Below are positions 17,606-25,593 of a stretch of DNA of 64,000 nucleotides, piece by piece (position 1 is the stretch's first letter; every line of letters starts with the position of its first letter). Below the pieces are notes generated by a model. The model made no database searches. It was not told the origin of the DNA and worked only from the letters and a program-made list of their open reading frames with translations. This DNA is from DATFVA01 sp963743325 (GTDB lineage: Bacteria; Bacteroidota; Ignavibacteria; Ignavibacteriales; Ignavibacteriaceae): positions 62,001 through 126,000 of the forward strand of contig CAVUOZ010000011.1 in the NCBI GenBank assembly GCA_963743325.1, in the 5' to 3' direction. The position numbers and the translations under genes were made by a program.

Positions 17606-18094
17606 TAAATTTCTCCTTTGCAAAAACGGTAACTTATTGGTAAGCGAGAACCGAATGTAATTTTAAGTAACAATATTCTAACTAATACAATATGTTTTTT
17701 TTGGTGCGTGAATAAAATCGCACAAAAGTACGACAAAATTATTCATATCAAAGACGAAAAGCAATTTAGATTTTCAAATAGATTACTTATTTGGATAGAG
17801 GAGCCACTTAAAAGTCTTCTGGAGAATTGAATTAAAATAAAGAGGAATGACAAAATTGAATATTTCAGATCAGAACGAAAGCAGAGCGTATCTGAGGCGT
17901 ATGTGAAGTGTATGTGGAAGGTTTCCGGATCTCATTCAGGAGGGTTAATGAAGAGCGCAGGATTTGGTGTTCACCGATTCCCCTAAGGTTTTTATTTCAA
18001 TCATTTATAAGCCGGATAGATAGAAATTTTTAAATATTCAATTGTTATTTTGATTTTTTGATGTTTGAGACTATCTTTGACCTGTTCTTTCAAA
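17606..18094. other. Non-coding region upstream of sdhC and the riboswitch
   Basis: This stretch holds the presumed sdhC promoter and the 5 prime part of the btuB leader. I see no open frame worth calling. It contains a three-unit, 11-bp tandem repeat at 17886-17918 and an ATGACAAAATT segment at 17846-17856 that resembles the end of the intergenic element family seen at 7251, 30959 and 56694, so it may be a decayed copy. Confidence 0.5.
17886..17918. repeat. 11-bp imperfect tandem repeat (three units)
   Basis: The units are GCGTATCTGAG, GCGTATGTGAA and GTGTATGTGGA. The 11-base period and the TATCT word match the cores of the elements at 30959-31103 and 56694-56848. It lies 170 bases before the cobalamin riboswitch. 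Confidence 0.65.
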
Positions 18095-18260
18095 TCATTA
18101 CGGTGTCCCGGTAAGAACGGGAATTATAGGGAATCCGGTGAGAACCCGGAGCTGACGCGCAACTGTGAGCGGAGCAAAAACTAATGAACAATTATCAATT
18201 AACAATTGTTAATTATAAATTGTTAAATGCTTCGCCGAGCCAGGAGACCTGCCGTATTCA
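18095..18260 (+). promoter_or_regulatory. Cobalamin (B12) riboswitch aptamer
   Basis: The conserved core is plain: GGGAATCCGGTGAGAACCCG, then GAGCTGACGCGCAACTGTGA, and the B12-box half GAGCCAGGAGACCTGCCGTA. The outer stem pairs TACGG (about 18099) with CCGTA (about 18252). The variable arm (GCGGAGCA paired with TGCTTCGC) carries an AT-rich palindromic filler at 18183-18227 built around AATTAACAATTGTTAATT. It lies 106 bases before the btuB start and should repress btuB when adenosylcobalamin or another corrinoid is bound. Confidence 0.95.
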
Positions 18261-18269
18261 TATTAAATC

Positions 18270-18365
18270 AACCTTCGCGGGTGAGGTTAGATTACGAATA
18301 ATATATTTCAATTCGTTTAATCCCCCACGAAGTTACTTTTAATCGTTATTTCCAGGAGTAACTTC
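18270..18365 (+). promoter_or_regulatory. Riboswitch expression platform with two exclusive hairpins
   Basis: Hairpin 1 pairs AACCTTCGCGGG and ATTACGAAT (18270-18299) with ATTCG...TAATC and CCCCCACGAAGTT (18311-18334). Hairpin 2 pairs GAAGTTACT (18329-18337) perfectly with AGTAACTTC (18357-18365), which ends right at the btuB ATG and includes part of the AGGAG site (18354-18358). GAAGTT is used by both, so they cannot coexist. This fits control of translation initiation by sequestering the ribosome site. There is no U-tract, so transcription termination is less likely. Confidence 0.7.
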
Positions 18366-20318
18366 ATGTATTTTAATAAAATTTTCTTTGCGGGACTGGT
18401 ATTTGCCTGTCTCCCTTCTTTCATCCATCCCCAAAACAGCATAATTCAAAAGGGCGATTCTACAGGTTTTTATAAAATGTCTGATGTTGTAGTTACTGCA
18501 ACAAGAACAGAAACACCCTTAATAGAACTTGCAAATTCAATTACTGTGATAGATTCGGCAGAGATTACGGCTTCTAAAAAGAATTCTGTAATGGACCTCC
18601 TCAGAAATGAGTATGGAGTGGATGTCGTACAGCAGGGCGGGCCGGGAAAACTGGCGAATGTTTTAATAAGGGGGGGTAATGCCGCTCATACCCTGGTGCT
18701 TCTCGATGGTATTGAAATGAACATGCCCAGCGATCCGGGTAATACATTTGATTTCTCAAATCTGCTTACAGATAACATTCAGCGGATTGAAATACTAAGG
18801 GGACCACAAAGCACAATGTACGGTTCTGATGCCCTGGCCGGCGTAATCAATATTATTACCCAAACGGGTACAAAGGGACAAAAATATTCCCTTTCTGCTG
18901 AAGGAGGAACTTATAATACTTATAAATTCAACGGCGGCCTGAACGGAACTTATGACAATTTTAATTATCAGTTGAATCTGGGCAGAATGAAAACAGATGG
19001 TTTTTCTTCAGCATCAGAAAAATACGGCAATACTGAAAAAGACGGTGCTTCTAATTTTTCGGGTTCAGTAAAAACAGGATTTAACCTTAATAACAGGTTC
19101 AAGCTGAATCTTTTCTATCAGCATACAGATGCTGATGCTGATCTTGATCAGTCCGGCGGAAGCTTTGGGGACGATCCGACTTATTTATTCAACCTCGAAG
19201 AAAATTCGTTCAGGCTGGAAACAGTGTTCTCTAATGATGAAAATACCTGGAACGGGAAAGCAGGTGTTTCCTATTTGAGGAATGTAAGGAAATACAGTTT
19301 TGATTCAACTGCTATCATTCCGTTTTCCTCAAACAGTATGTATGATGGAAAGAAAGTTAAAGCAGATATTCAAAGTACATTCAATTTTTCAAAACCGTTA
19401 TCATTCACAGCAGGTATTGAACAGGAGACTGAAACAGCCTTTAGCAATTACTATGAATTTCATACAGACTACACTTTTGAAAGTACTTTCCCATCCAAAA
19501 AGTCCACCACCCGGGGAATTTTTATTGAAGAGCAAAGTAATATATCGGATGTGTTCTTCTTCAATCTCGGTATAAGATACGATCATCACGACAGATTTGG
19601 CGGTGCCATCACCTACAGGGCAGCACCTGCTTTTATTATCTGGACGACAGGAACAAAACTCAAAGCAACTTACGGAACAGGAATCAAATCCCCGTCACTT
19701 TACAATTTATTCGATCCCTTTACGGGAAATGAAGAACTGAATCCTGAAAAAAGCATTGGATGGGATGCCGGCATTGAAGAGTTTTTATTAAATAATAAGA
19801 TTACAATCGGGTTAACATATTTCAAAAATACTTTTGAAAATTTATTTGGTTTTAATGCGAATTATAAAACTATAAATATTAATAAATCCGAAAGCCGCGG
19901 TTTAGAAACATACATTACTGTGAAACCAACCATAGGGTTGGAAATAAAATCAAATTATACTTATACAAAGACAACGGATTTAAGTGAAAATTCTTCCGAT
20001 AAAGGCCTGCCTTTGCTCAGAAGACCGGAGCATAAAGGCGTGGTAAGTGTTAACTATTCATTCCTTCAAGATTTCAATGCTTATTTAGATGCAATCTTCG
20101 TCGGGAAAAGAGATGATAAAGTCTACAGCGGAGGCCGGGTAAACAGAGTACAACTAAATAGTTATGTTTTAATAAATTTTGCCGCTTCATACGATATTTT
20201 TAGTTACCTTGAGCTTTATGCAAAAGTCAATAATATCTCGGACACTTATTATGAGGAAGTTTACGGATATGCGACCCCGGGTCTTTCTTTGTACGCAGGC
20301 TTCAAATTAAAATTATGA
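18366..20318 (+). CDS. btuB: TonB-dependent vitamin B12 receptor
   Basis: The 650-residue protein has a signal peptide (MYFNKIFFAGLVFACLPSFI). A TonB box-like segment (MSDVVVTATRTETPL) and the plug domain with VLIRGGNAAHTLVLLDGIEM and IEILRGPQSTMYGSDALAGV follow. The rest is a 22-strand barrel ending in aromatic strands (YAGFKLKL). It imports corrinoids through the outer membrane using TonB energy. The specificity is assigned from the cobalamin riboswitch directly upstream together with BtuB-like length and plug. Confidence 0.92.
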   Translation: MYFNKIFFAGLVFACLPSFIHPQNSIIQKGDSTGFYKMSDVVVTATRTETPLIELANSITVIDSAEITASKKNSVMDLLRNEYGVDVVQQGGPGKLANVLIRGGNAAHTLVLLDGIEMNMPSDPGNTFDFSNLLTDNIQRIEILRGPQSTMYGSDALAGVINIITQTGTKGQKYSLSAEGGTYNTYKFNGGLNGTYDNFNYQLNLGRMKTDGFSSASEKYGNTEKDGASNFSGSVKTGFNLNNRFKLNLFYQHTDADADLDQSGGSFGDDPTYLFNLEENSFRLETVFSNDENTWNGKAGVSYLRNVRKYSFDSTAIIPFSSNSMYDGKKVKADIQSTFNFSKPLSFTAGIEQETETAFSNYYEFHTDYTFESTFPSKKSTTRGIFIEEQSNISDVFFFNLGIRYDHHDRFGGAITYRAAPAFIIWTTGTKLKATYGTGIKSPSLYNLFDPFTGNEELNPEKSIGWDAGIEEFLLNNKITIGLTYFKNTFENLFGFNANYKTININKSESRGLETYITVKPTIGLEIKSNYTYTKTTDLSENSSDKGLPLLRRPEHKGVVSVNYSFLQDFNAYLDAIFVGKRDDKVYSGGRVNRVQLNSYVLINFAASYDIFSYLELYAKVNNISDTYYEEVYGYATPGLSLYAGFKLKL

Positions 20319-20421
20319 CGAAGAGCAGGATTTTGAACTGCTGATGTTTTATCTTTATTTTTAATAAAAAGTAAAAAAGAATTTTAGAGTACAGAAGTTT
20401 AATAATTGAAAGGACTATTTA

Positions 20422-20952
20422 ATGAATTCCAGATTAATTTCACCAAGGTTCCTGGTTTTATGTGTAATGATTGCAGCAGCAGCTTTTACCAGGCTTATCC
20501 CCCATCTTCCAAATTTTACTGCTATAGGAGCAATGGCCTTATTCGGAGGTGCATATTTCAGCAATAAAAAACTTGCTTTTGCTGTTTCATTAATAGCAAT
20601 GTTCTTGACTGATCTCATTCTCGGATTCCATTCAACAATTCTCGCCGTTTACTTTGCTTTTGCGTTAATAGTTGTAATGGGTATGACAATGATCCGGAAG
20701 AAAAAAGCTTCCAACATCATCCTTGCTTCATTAGCTGCAGCAGTCTCATTTTACCTTATTACTAACTTCGCTTTCTGGAGTACAGATACTCTTTATCCGG
20801 TTACTTCCGCGGGTCTGATAAAGTGTTACATTGTAGCTCTTCCTTTCTTCGGTTATAATTTATTGGGCAACCTGTTTTATACAGGCGTAATGTTCGGAAT
20901 ATTTGAGTTTGCTAAAAGTAAGTTCCCGCTGCTTGTTCCGGCTGAGGTGTAA
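20422..20952 (+). CDS. DUF6580-type membrane protein, possible B12-linked transporter part
   Basis: The 176-residue, very hydrophobic protein has five or six spans and starts with a good GAAAGGA ribosome site. Motifs such as RLIPHLPNFTAIGAMALFGG and FLTDLILGFHSTILAVY are those I associate with the DUF6580 family of putative transport proteins. The fold is reminiscent of ECF-transporter substrate (S) components. It lies 103 bases behind btuB and is probably under the same riboswitch, so a role in corrinoid or cobalt uptake is inferred. No ATPase or EcfT gene is in the window. Confidence 0.7.
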   Translation: MNSRLISPRFLVLCVMIAAAAFTRLIPHLPNFTAIGAMALFGGAYFSNKKLAFAVSLIAMFLTDLILGFHSTILAVYFAFALIVVMGMTMIRKKKASNIILASLAAAVSFYLITNFAFWSTDTLYPVTSAGLIKCYIVALPFFGYNLLGNLFYTGVMFGIFEFAKSKFPLLVPAEV

Positions 20953-20972
20953 AACCCGGTTTGCTTTTAATA

Positions 20973-21111
20973 TAGAGCGACCTGCCCCGCCAACCCGCTC
21001 CGATGAGTCGGAGGTGAGGCGAGCAGGCGGGGACGATGTTTCACTCATTTTAAGCCTAATAATCTTCAATATTATCTCAAAGTAAGAGGAGCGATTCACC
21101 GAATCGCTCTA
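20973..21111. repeat. 139-bp non-coding element with 8-bp inverted ends and GC-rich hairpins
   Basis: It begins TAGAGCGA and ends TCGCTCTA. Inside are a GC-rich hairpin (CCCCGCC 20985-20991 with GGCGGGG 21026-21032, inner CTCCGA/TCGGAG around TGAG) and a perfect 9-bp stem GAGCGATTC/GAATCGCTC at 21089-21109. The GC-rich block stands out from its AT-rich surroundings. I read it as a small mobile or palindromic repeat unit; only one copy of this form is seen in the window. Confidence 0.5.
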
Positions 21112-21117
21112 CAATTA

Positions 21118-21936
21118 ATGAAAACTAAAATTCCAGTCCTGATTGATTTCGATGGTGTAATTAAACTCGGTGATAAAATTGCCGATCATGCCGGGGACCT
21201 GTTTACTTTCCTCTCCAGAAATAAAATTCCTTTCTTTCTTATCAGCAATTCAACTCTGCGCACTTCTTCGGCAATGATTGACTTTATCCGGTCAGCCGGA
21301 ATTGATACTGAAATTCCTGCAATGACTGCAGTAGATGCCACTTTAAGTTATGTTAGAGAGAATTACAAAAAAGTCTCAGTTTACTGCAGAAAAAACATAA
21401 AAGTTCTTTTTTCAGAATTTGATACCGATGAAGATCCTGAAGCCTTAGTCCTGGGAGACATTGCCGACAGATGGACTTATGAAACGATGAATGAAATATT
21501 TAGAAAAGTATTTAACGGCGCAGACATTATTGCTATGCATAAAAACAGGTACTGGCAGCCTGATGGTAAAACATTAACGATGGACGCAGGAGCTTTTGTA
21601 ACCGCAATTGAATATGCAGCTTCAAAGGAGGCGGTGCTGATCGGCAAACCATCCCCAATATATTTTCAGACTGCATTAAAAAAGCTGGGATTTGAGCCAG
21701 ACTCAGAATTTATTATGGTTGGAGATGATCTGGAATCAGATATTGAAGCTGCTCAAAAAATAGGGGGAAAAGGAATACTCGTTTATACCGGGAAGACAAA
21801 GTATCCTCTCCCGGATAATACGGTTAGACCTGACTATGAAGCAATAGATTTGAAGGAGGTAATAAACATACTAAGTGAAACAAGTTTGAGTTCAAGTTCA
21901 AGTTCGAGTTCAAGTTCAAGTTCGAGTTCAAGTTAA
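21118..21936 (+). CDS. HAD-IIA family phosphatase with poly-Ser tail
   Basis: HAD motif I is LIDFDGVIKLGDK (DxDG), motif II FLISNSTLRTS, motif III lysine GKPSPIYF, and motif IV MVGDDLESDIEAAQ, so the hydrolase should be active. The cap type and order match HAD-IIA (NagD/PGP-like) phosphatases acting on small phosphate esters. The last ~16 residues are almost pure serine, encoded by an AGTTCA/AGTTCG hexamer array that reaches the stop codon. Relatives would normally end near KEVINILSE, so the tail looks like an acquired extension. The start lies seven bases after a palindrome and lacks a clear ribosome site. Confidence 0.87.
   Translation: MKTKIPVLIDFDGVIKLGDKIADHAGDLFTFLSRNKIPFFLISNSTLRTSSAMIDFIRSAGIDTEIPAMTAVDATLSYVRENYKKVSVYCRKNIKVLFSEFDTDEDPEALVLGDIADRWTYETMNEIFRKVFNGADIIAMHKNRYWQPDGKTLTMDAGAFVTAIEYAASKEAVLIGKPSPIYFQTALKKLGFEPDSEFIMVGDDLESDIEAAQKIGGKGILVYTGKTKYPLPDNTVRPDYEAIDLKEVINILSETSLSSSSSSSSSSSSSSS
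21883..21936 (+). repeat. AGTTCA/AGTTCG hexanucleotide microsatellite
   Basis: About eight 6-bp units (AGTTCA with AGTTCG and AGTTTG variants, frequently in the order CA, CA, CG) run to the TAA stop. Fragments (AAGTTCAAGAAAGTTC) continue past it. It codes for poly-serine in the HAD gene frame. Because units are six bases, copy changes would alter tail length without changing frame. Confidence 0.9.
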
Positions 21937-22010
21937 AGAACAAGTTCAAGAAAGTTCTGAGCAAAGTTTTAATTGGAATAGTCAGCCCGCCTGGAATCAC
22001 AAAATTAATT

Positions 22011-23075
22011 TTAATTACCAGACAGTCTGCCTCTTTGTCGCGCTAAATCTATGATTTTTTTTAAAGTTTCTATGTAACTATAACCGGCAGCTTCTGCAGA
22101 ACGCATAAATCCGGCGCTTTCAGTAAGATCGGGATTAGGGTTTACCTCGAGAACATACAGCTTATTATCAACCGAAAGTCTCATATCTATCCGTGCATAA
22201 TCTCTGCAGCCCATAATTTTAAAGACATTTAGAGCGATTTGCTTAGCTTTCATTTCGATTCTTTTAGGAAGCTTAGCTGGACAGCTTGGAATAGTTTTAT
22301 GATAAGCTTCGTGATTGGGATCCCACTTGGCCTGGTAACTGACAATATTGTACAGATGGTCGGGCATCTGGCTGAAATCGATTTCACTGATTGGCAGCGC
22401 TGCCGGATCATTATCCCCGAGAACTGCTATATTCAACTCTCTCCCTTCGATATATTCCTCAACAAGTGCAGGCTGTTGAAAAAATGACAGAGTATAATTC
22501 ACTCTTTCGCGAAGACTTTTTGAATCCTCAACAATTGAATTGTTTTCAATTCCCACACTCGCATCTTCGAAAGCCGGTTTTATAATAAGTGGGTATTTTA
22601 AGTCATGATCATAACGATTCGAAACCTGTCTTATCAATATATACCTGGCAGTTCTTATTCCATAGGAATTAAGAATCCTCTTGGCAAGCACCTTACTCTG
22701 ACAATTAGCCAGAGCCATTGGGTTTGCGCCGGTGTATGGAATCCCAAGAAGTTCCAATAAGCCCACAATATTCATTTCCAACCTGGCATTTTCCTTATAA
22801 AGCTCCATAAAATTAAAAATTACATCAGGCTTATTTTTAGTGATATCTTTAACAAGTATTCCCAGGTCATCGGAAATATTCAGAGGGTATGCTTTAAAAC
22901 CGCTTTTGCTCAGTTTTTCTGCCATGAGCTCATATTCTTCAATAGGAGTAAGCTCCTCAACTTCAAAATACGGAATAAAATCAAGTTCTTTAATTTCGTG
23001 CTCGACAGATTTTACATAAAAATCAGGCTGAGCTTCATTAAATACTATTGCAACCTTTATTTTTCTCCTACTCAT
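22011..23075 (-). CDS. ATP-grasp ligase, D-Ala-D-Ala ligase-like
   Basis: This is an ATP-grasp enzyme of about 354 residues. The ATP-binding strands are PLIIKPAFEDASVGIENNS and LVEEYIEGRELNIAVLGD, and the metal-binding end is YARIDMRLSVDNKLYVLEVN followed by PNPDLTESAGFMRSAEAAG. It joins a carboxylate to an amine or amino acid using ATP. True Ddl enzymes form D-Ala-D-Ala, but this one sits beside a C39-like peptidase, so a different peptide product is possible. I choose the start at MSRRKIKVAIVFNE (ATG 23075); a GTG at 23108 is also open, and neither has a clear ribosome site. Confidence 0.82.
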   Translation of the reverse strand: MSRRKIKVAIVFNEAQPDFYVKSVEHEIKELDFIPYFEVEELTPIEEYELMAEKLSKSGFKAYPLNISDDLGILVKDITKNKPDVIFNFMELYKENARLEMNIVGLLELLGIPYTGANPMALANCQSKVLAKRILNSYGIRTARYILIRQVSNRYDHDLKYPLIIKPAFEDASVGIENNSIVEDSKSLRERVNYTLSFFQQPALVEEYIEGRELNIAVLGDNDPAALPISEIDFSQMPDHLYNIVSYQAKWDPNHEAYHKTIPSCPAKLPKRIEMKAKQIALNVFKIMGCRDYARIDMRLSVDNKLYVLEVNPNPDLTESAGFMRSAEAAGYSYIETLKKIIDLARQRGRLSGN

Positions 23076-23172
23076 AAAAATAAAAATAAAGAAAATTGAT
23101 CTGCTCACAAAATTATACTAATGATTTAATGAATTGTATTCGTTAAATTGGGTTACAAAAATTTACTGAAGT

Positions 23173-24009
23173 ATGAGTTTTTATCCCCAACCTTATAAAT
23201 ACCAGTGTGGTCCTTTCGCTCTGAAATATGCCCTCGTTATGCTGGGCAGATTTGAAAATGAAAGAGAGATTGCAAAACGGGCCGGCAGTACGTGGTGGTA
23301 TGGTACTGATGAAATCGGTTTAGCAAAGGCAGCAAAGACATACGACTGCAAAATGAAATATTTCAGGAGGGAAACTCCCGATGAGGCAATTAAGGCTCTA
23401 AGCGATCATCTGAAATCAGGATTTCCCTGCATACTGAGCGTGGATAACTGGGAACACTGGTTTACTGTAATTAATGAACAGCAGAGTAAATTTATAGTGG
23501 TTGACAGCGGACTGGATAAAGTTATTGTTATTTATTCGGCACGTCAGCTTATAAAACGATGGAAATATATTGATGATGAGACCGGGTTTGTAAGCTATGA
23601 CGGTTATGCTCTTTCCTCGAAATTCAAACCCCGCACTAAGGCAAAATTTTCACTGGAGAAAGCCAGGTATGTAATGCGAGACAGCAACCGTCTGCTTGCC
23701 GAAAAATGGGATACATATTTTAATGACCTTATAACCATGTGCAGACCAAGAACATCCCATATAACAAGGTCGATCTCCTTTCCTGAATTTTTAAGAAGAC
23801 ACGATAAACTGCTTATAGAAGAAGTTGCAAACTGGCACGGCCAGCCTACTTATGAAGAACTTAAAAAAATATTAAAGAACATGAGGTTTGTTTCCGAAGT
23901 TTATAATCTTGTAATCCACACCGAAGATCAGAAAAAAACTTTGGTTGATCTGGCCGCTTTACTTATGATGTATGCCTGTGGTAAATATGGAATGGACCCC
24001 ATTTACTAA
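23173..24009 (+). CDS. C39-like cysteine peptidase-fold protein
   Basis: The 278-residue protein opens YPQPYKYQCGPFALKYALVM, a papain-like/C39 active-site start with Gln and Cys (QCGPFAL). The histidine is in DNWEHWFTVINE, with an Asp in FIVVDSGLDK. The second half (about residue 150 on) is an unrecognised helical region. No transporter domain and no signal peptide are present. It is divergent from the ATP-grasp gene (about 98 bases apart) and followed by an isochorismatase-like gene. C39-like peptidases next to ATP-grasp ligases are a known predicted peptide-ligation theme, and the link here is inference. Confidence 0.75.
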   Translation: MSFYPQPYKYQCGPFALKYALVMLGRFENEREIAKRAGSTWWYGTDEIGLAKAAKTYDCKMKYFRRETPDEAIKALSDHLKSGFPCILSVDNWEHWFTVINEQQSKFIVVDSGLDKVIVIYSARQLIKRWKYIDDETGFVSYDGYALSSKFKPRTKAKFSLEKARYVMRDSNRLLAEKWDTYFNDLITMCRPRTSHITRSISFPEFLRRHDKLLIEEVANWHGQPTYEELKKILKNMRFVSEVYNLVIHTEDQKKTLVDLAALLMMYACGKYGMDPIY

Positions 24010-24025
24010 AAATTAAAGGTGTATT

Positions 24026-24595
24026 ATGGAAACAACCGTAAAATACAATGAAAAGATTTTAAAACGTGACACTTCTGCTTTACTTCTTATAGATATTCAG
24101 GAAAAAATCCTTCCCGTAATGGATAAACCGGTACAGGTGGTCAATAATAGTCTGAAATTAATAAAGGGATTCAAAATTCTTAATATTCCAATCTTTTATA
24201 CCGAACAGTACCCTAAAGGACTCGGGAATACTTCTGCCGCGCTTCTTAAAGAACTTGAAGGTTTAAGTGCCATACAAAAAATGACGTTCAGCTGTTCCGG
24301 CGCGGGAAATCTTTTCCCGCGTTTAAAGGATAATAATGCGCTGCAGGTCGTAGTTGCAGGGATTGAAGCCCATGTTTGTGTTCAACAGACTGTTCTGGAC
24401 CTTCTTGCCAATGATTTCCAGGTAAATGTTGCCGCTGATGCAATTTCCTCAAGAAATGAATTTGATTATAAAACGGCCCTGGACAGAATGAGACATCATG
24501 GTGCTGAGATAACAACAACAGAAGCAATACTCTTTGAATTACTTAATGTTTGCGGTACAGATGAGTTTAGACAGATATCGAAAATCGTTAAATAA
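24026..24595 (+). CDS. Isochorismatase-like cysteine hydrolase
   Basis: The 189-residue protein has the isochorismatase fold: the catalytic Asp in ALLLIDIQEKILPVM, a Lys in the IQKMTFSC region, and the nucleophile Cys in VVVAGIEAHVCVQQT followed by AADAISSRNEFDYKTAL. Such enzymes hydrolyse small amides or enol ethers (nicotinamidase, YcaC-like). It starts 16 bases after the C39-like gene with AAAGGTG as ribosome site, so both are in one operon. The substrate is unknown. Confidence 0.87.
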   Translation: METTVKYNEKILKRDTSALLLIDIQEKILPVMDKPVQVVNNSLKLIKGFKILNIPIFYTEQYPKGLGNTSAALLKELEGLSAIQKMTFSCSGAGNLFPRLKDNNALQVVVAGIEAHVCVQQTVLDLLANDFQVNVAADAISSRNEFDYKTALDRMRHHGAEITTTEAILFELLNVCGTDEFRQISKIVK

Positions 24596-24936
24596 ATTGA
24601 AATTTATATCTATCATAGAGAACTTTAAGTTAAATACAGTCTTCAATCTGGCCTTAGGCCGTCCAACCACTATAAATAAAGCCTGATACACATTTTCATC
24701 CTGAAATAAAATTGTTTCATTTGGCAACAGATCTCATTTATCATCTCAAAAAGCCACAGTAATTATTTCCAGAATCAATAGTAATTCCTACCGAAGTTTT
24801 TAACGCTAAAAATTCGATAAGTAACATTTACAAATGCCAATATGGCATAATCCTTGGCATTCTTCATACAAATATTTCAAACAAAGAATTGAAAGTGAAA
24901 ACAAAAATTATAACAATAATAGAAGGGCGAGAAAAA
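24596..24936. other. Intergenic region without a gene
   Basis: No supported open frame. The only structure noted is a short palindrome TGCCAATATGGCA at 24835-24847, similar in sequence to the ends of the intergenic elements but without their core. The region presumably holds the promoter of the lipoprotein gene. Confidence 0.5.
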
Positions 24937-25503
24937 ATGCGGAAGTTATCCTATTTAGCTGCTTTACTGTTGCTTTCATATATGGGGTGTATGCAGGAAA
25001 GTAACATTAATGAACCAATTAATGCTGTTGAAAAAAGTCAGACTAAAACTATTATTATGCTCCCGGAAAAAGCAGATATCAGTGTAGAGGATGTCTTTTC
25101 AGCCTCACAAAATATTAATGGCGTTACCGGCGGCGTATTACACATGGTTAAAAGTTACCAGGCATCAAACGGACAGACTGTCAATATAGACTGTAAATTA
25201 ACAGTGCCGGCAAATTCATCGTTTGGTGATACCAGGAATATTACGATGCAGATAGGTGATCAGGCAGGAGTAGATTTTTACCCTTCGATGACATTCAGTC
25301 AGCCTGTACTCCTGGACTATACAATTACCGGTCTAAATCTGAACGGTATTAATCCTAGTGATATAAAATTCTACTTTGTAGATCAGAATGGGAATACGAC
25401 ACCTACAGTAAATAACGGAGTTTATGTTAATATTGGCTCAGGCACTTTAACAGTTGTTAATGTTCAGCTTCCACATTTCTCACGCTGGGCTTACGCGAGA
25501 TAG
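24937..25503 (+). CDS. Lipoprotein with ZU5-like beta domain, unknown
   Basis: Starting at MRKLSYLAALLLLSYMGCMQ, the protein has a lipoprotein signal with lipobox SYMGC. The 16 upstream codons of the longer frame are not needed. The mature part is beta-rich, with segments such as GGVLHMVKSYQASNGQTVNI and a terminal LPHFSRWAYAR, which resembles the ZU5-like endings of secreted lipoproteins in this superphylum. No enzyme motif is present. It stands alone, followed by a hairpin terminator. Confidence 0.7.
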   Translation: MRKLSYLAALLLLSYMGCMQESNINEPINAVEKSQTKTIIMLPEKADISVEDVFSASQNINGVTGGVLHMVKSYQASNGQTVNIDCKLTVPANSSFGDTRNITMQIGDQAGVDFYPSMTFSQPVLLDYTITGLNLNGINPSDIKFYFVDQNGNTTPTVNNGVYVNIGSGTLTVVNVQLPHFSRWAYAR

Positions 25504-25529
25504 TCGCAAAAGTTGAAAAAATGATGTAG

Positions 25530-25558
25530 AAAGGATAACTATACCAGGGTTATCCTTT
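25530..25558 (+). terminator. Hairpin terminator after the lipoprotein gene
   Basis: A perfect 10-bp stem, AAAGGATAAC with GTTATCCTTT, encloses a 9-base loop and is followed by CAGATTTT. The T-run is short and four bases away, so efficiency is uncertain. Confidence 0.7.
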
Positions 25559-25593
25559 CAGATTTTAAAACTATTTTTTATTGAAGAGAAAAC

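Noticed and set aside
21883..21936. Phase-variable on/off switch in the HAD gene
   Set aside because: The repeat unit is six bases, so slippage keeps the frame and only alters tail length.
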